A DNA stretch of 64,000 bases from Rhea pennata (Eukaryota; Chordata; Aves; Rheiformes; Rheidae): the NCBI RefSeq assembly GCF_028389875.1, contig NC_084682.1, positions 5,776,001-5,840,000 of the forward strand. Reading direction: 5' to 3'. The notes below the pieces were generated by a model that was not told the origin of the DNA, did not search any database, and saw only the letters and a list, made by a program, of their open reading frames with translations. Of this stretch, positions 62,101-64,000 are shown piece after piece (the first letter of the stretch is position 1; each line of letters begins with the position of its first letter). The position numbers were made by a program, and so were the translations under genes.

Positions 62101-63065
62101 TTGCACAGCACCGTTGCTGTAGGGGACTCTTTATTCCCACTGGAGCCAGAGTTGCCACAGGAAAACCCCAAGGCTGGGCAAGAGAAATGAAAGGCGGAGA
62201 GGAGGAGATGGGAGCTCAGAACCCGCAGGGTTGTTCCCAGCCAAGGCGGTGGTGAGATCAGGGCTCCTGGCTCTGCCCAGCCCCGACCACATCACGCTTC
62301 CTCTTTGGGCTGGGCACCCTTTGGAGCAGCGTTGTGCCGTGGGTCTCCGGAGTGGCGGAGGCCTCTCCGTGGGATTGGTCTCAGTGCAGTCAGGGGGATG
62401 CTGGCCCCTGGGCATTACTGCCCCTTACACTCAACCTCTGCCTCTTTGCCAGCCGGGGCGAGCGGCCCGCGGTTCATCAGCAGAGACTGGCGGGGGGTGC
62501 CCAGCCGGCTGGACGCTGCCATGGCCGGCAGGATCTACGTGGCAGCTCAGCAGCCCCGGAGGAGGAAGTCTCGCCGCCAGCGTAAGAGGTACAAGAGCCA
62601 CCGGTCGCTGAATTTGGGTTTCTGGAGCTGGCTGCAAAACGACTCTGAGTCTGCGGGCATCGAAAGTGACTGGCCATCGGGCTCCCAGTGCGAGACCCTC
62701 CAGAGCGTCTACTTCTTCGTAGGAGGTGAGTCTGAGGCTGCGGGACCGGGGCAGCAGGGCAGAGCTGCGGGAGGGGCAGCTCTCGCCGCCTCGGAGCTGC
62801 CTGGGCATGGCGAGGCCTCACCTTGCCCTGCGACTTCTGTGAGCCCACCTCAGCTCCGGGATCCTGCGAGGGGGCAGCGTGGGCTGGCAGCTCCCTCGTG
62901 GCTCTGCCTCCGGGCAGTCCTGACGGCTGCTTGTCCTCTCCTCCAGACAAGTACTACCGCGTCAACCTGCGCACCAAGCGCGTGGACCTGGTGCGGCCCC
63001 GCTACCCGCGCTCCATCGCCCAGTACTGGCTGAACTGCCCGCAGCCCGGGGAGGAGAGCACCTGA
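59176..63065 (+). CDS. VTN: VTN, vitronectin, 8 exons
   Basis: Secreted plasma and matrix adhesion glycoprotein that binds integrins, PAI-1, uPAR and heparin and restrains the terminal complement complex. Exons: 59176-59236, 59776-59895, 60308-60631, 60753-60892, 61316-61472, 61660-61809, 62453-62725, 62947-63065; all GT-AG, frame intact, 447 aa (human 478). Parts: signal peptide about 1-19; somatomedin-B domain 21-60 with its eight cysteines (C23, 27, 37, 39, 43, 49, 50, 57); RGD at 63-65; an acidic stretch with tyrosines (EDDYVDYY) that may be sulfated; a Thr/Pro/Glu-rich linker shorter than in human; hemopexin-like repeats from about 155, including PFDAFTDLKNGS and WGIEGPIDAAFTR; a basic heparin-binding cluster near 353-368 (PRRRKSRRQRKRYKSHR); and a last blade ending YPRSIAQYWLNCP. 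The start is the only ATG in frame with a signal peptide. No damage seen. Confidence 0.96.
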
Positions 63066-63114
63066 GACGGGCCCAGCCGGAGCCTCCCTGCAGCACAGCC
63101 TCTAGCTAGACCCC

Positions 63115-63120
63115 AGTAAA
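63115..63120 (+). terminator. Candidate variant poly(A) signal of VTN
   Basis: AGTAAA, a common variant of AATAAA, 50 nt after the stop codon. A GT-rich stretch (63,145-63,168) follows and would serve as downstream element. It implies a very short 3' UTR, as in mammalian VTN. Confidence 0.5.
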
Positions 63121-63144
63121 CTGAGTGCACTGCAGGCCGGGGAG

Positions 63145-63168
63145 CTGTGTCTGTCTGTCTGTCTGTCC
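63145..63168. repeat. (CTGT)n short tetranucleotide repeat
   Basis: About five CTGT units just after the VTN poly(A) signal. Confidence 0.85.
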
Positions 63169-63169
63169 A

Positions 63170-64000
63170 TGAGTCGCCAGACAGCTGTGGTTTGTGCAGT
63201 CCTTGCAGTCAGAGGTCCCAGTGGCCCCACAGAACCTGGTTGTCCGCTCAGATAAAACCGTGGGTGGGCTGTGCCGGAGCTCGGCCGCTGGACCCAGTTC
63301 GTGCTGCATCTGGGGCTGACGCTCCAGCTGGACTGAGGCTGGTCAGATCTGCTCCGCCAGCCAGTCCAGGGCCTCTTCCCACTGCGGGACAGGGACAGCT
63401 CCGGCGGCTGCCCGCCGGGAGCAGGCAGGGTTGGCGCCCCCGAGGGTCAGCCCCTCTCGGTGAGGCACAGCCCCGTGCACGTGCACCTGGGCCTGCCTGG
63501 CCCGGGGCGCGGGGTGCCCGGCTCCGAGCGTCTCCGTCCGAGCCGCTGCCTGGCTGCCCCAGGCCGTAGCCCTGCCTCCCCCCGCCGCCCTGCTCACCTC
63601 TCGGCTCCGGCAGTCCTGGCCATGGGGGGGCCGAAGGGATGACCTTTTCCTCGGGGCTGGTCCTGCGTTCAGGACAGTGCTGGTTCCGGCTTTTCCTTCG
63701 GAGCAGGTGCCGCTGAGATGAGCTCTTGCTCCTGCCTTGGCTCCTGCTGTGAGCACACATAAAACCCAAAACCCTGACCCACCTCCCAGCTGCCTCCTGG
63801 CTGCTCTAGCGCCCACGGTTTGTGCCCTGGGGGTGCCCGTAGGCCCAGCTCTCACCGCTTTGCCTGGTTTGGCTGGGGGTGCTCAGGGAGCTGACGGGAG
63901 CGGGGCAGAGCTGCATCCTCTTGGCCGGGTGGTGGGATGCTGGCACTTCCCTTGGCAGGGACTGGCTGGGATGGAGGGGGGCCTGGCAGCACCTAGGGGG
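63170..64000. other. GC-rich interval beyond VTN, no confident gene
   Basis: In mammals SEBOX and TMEM199 follow VTN. No homeodomain (WFQNRR-type) or TMEM199-like sequence can be read on either strand here. On the minus strand a long open frame ends at 63,343 with ...QWEEALDWLAEQI, and upstream there is an acceptor-like site near 63,751 and a donor-like GTGAGC near 63,598. This could be a 3' exon of an unrecognised gene, or chance openness in CpG-rich DNA. Confidence 0.35.

Noticed and set aside
63066-64000. SEBOX homeobox gene expected after VTN
   Set aside because: No homeodomain signature can be read on either strand within the remaining 0.9 kb.

Overview
This is vertebrate nuclear DNA: intron-rich genes with GT-AG splicing, a CpG-island promoter, microsatellites and CR1-type LINE relics. 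Decayed CR1 and MIR-like elements, compact genes, low repeat load and protein details point to a sauropsid (bird, crocodilian or turtle). A bird is the favoured but unproven choice. All protein identities rest on alignment from memory to known vertebrate families and on exon-by-exon splice reconstruction. No search was run.

Layout. 1-23.7 kb is AT-rich and I find no gene in it; it holds an old CR1, MIR-like SINE relics, long poly-T tracts and microsatellites. 23,855-37,140 (minus strand) is SLC13A2, a sodium/dicarboxylate cotransporter, 12 coding exons, 596 aa. 37.2-39.1 kb is a divergent promoter interval in which composition changes sharply from AT-rich to GC-rich. 39,099-42,847 (plus) is SLC46A1, the proton-coupled folate transporter, 5 exons, 473 aa. 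43-47.8 kb is a convergent 3' interval. 47,779-56,283 (minus) is SARM1, the TIR-domain NAD+ hydrolase that drives axon degeneration, 9 exons, 716 aa. 56.3-59.2 kb is a second divergent promoter interval. 59,176-63,065 (plus) is VTN, vitronectin, 8 exons, 447 aa. The last 0.9 kb is GC-rich with no confident gene.

The order SLC13A2-SLC46A1-SARM1-VTN, with alternating strands, is the mirror image of human 17q11.2, so this is a conserved amniote block. All four reading frames are open with consistent splice phases, so none is a pseudogene. The genes do not form a pathway: two are epithelial transporters, one is a neuronal NAD+ sensor and enzyme, and one is a plasma adhesion protein. I see no novel multi-gene system. 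The oddest non-coding structure is a perfect 23-bp inverted repeat with an 11-nt loop in SARM1 intron 1 (52,637-52,693).
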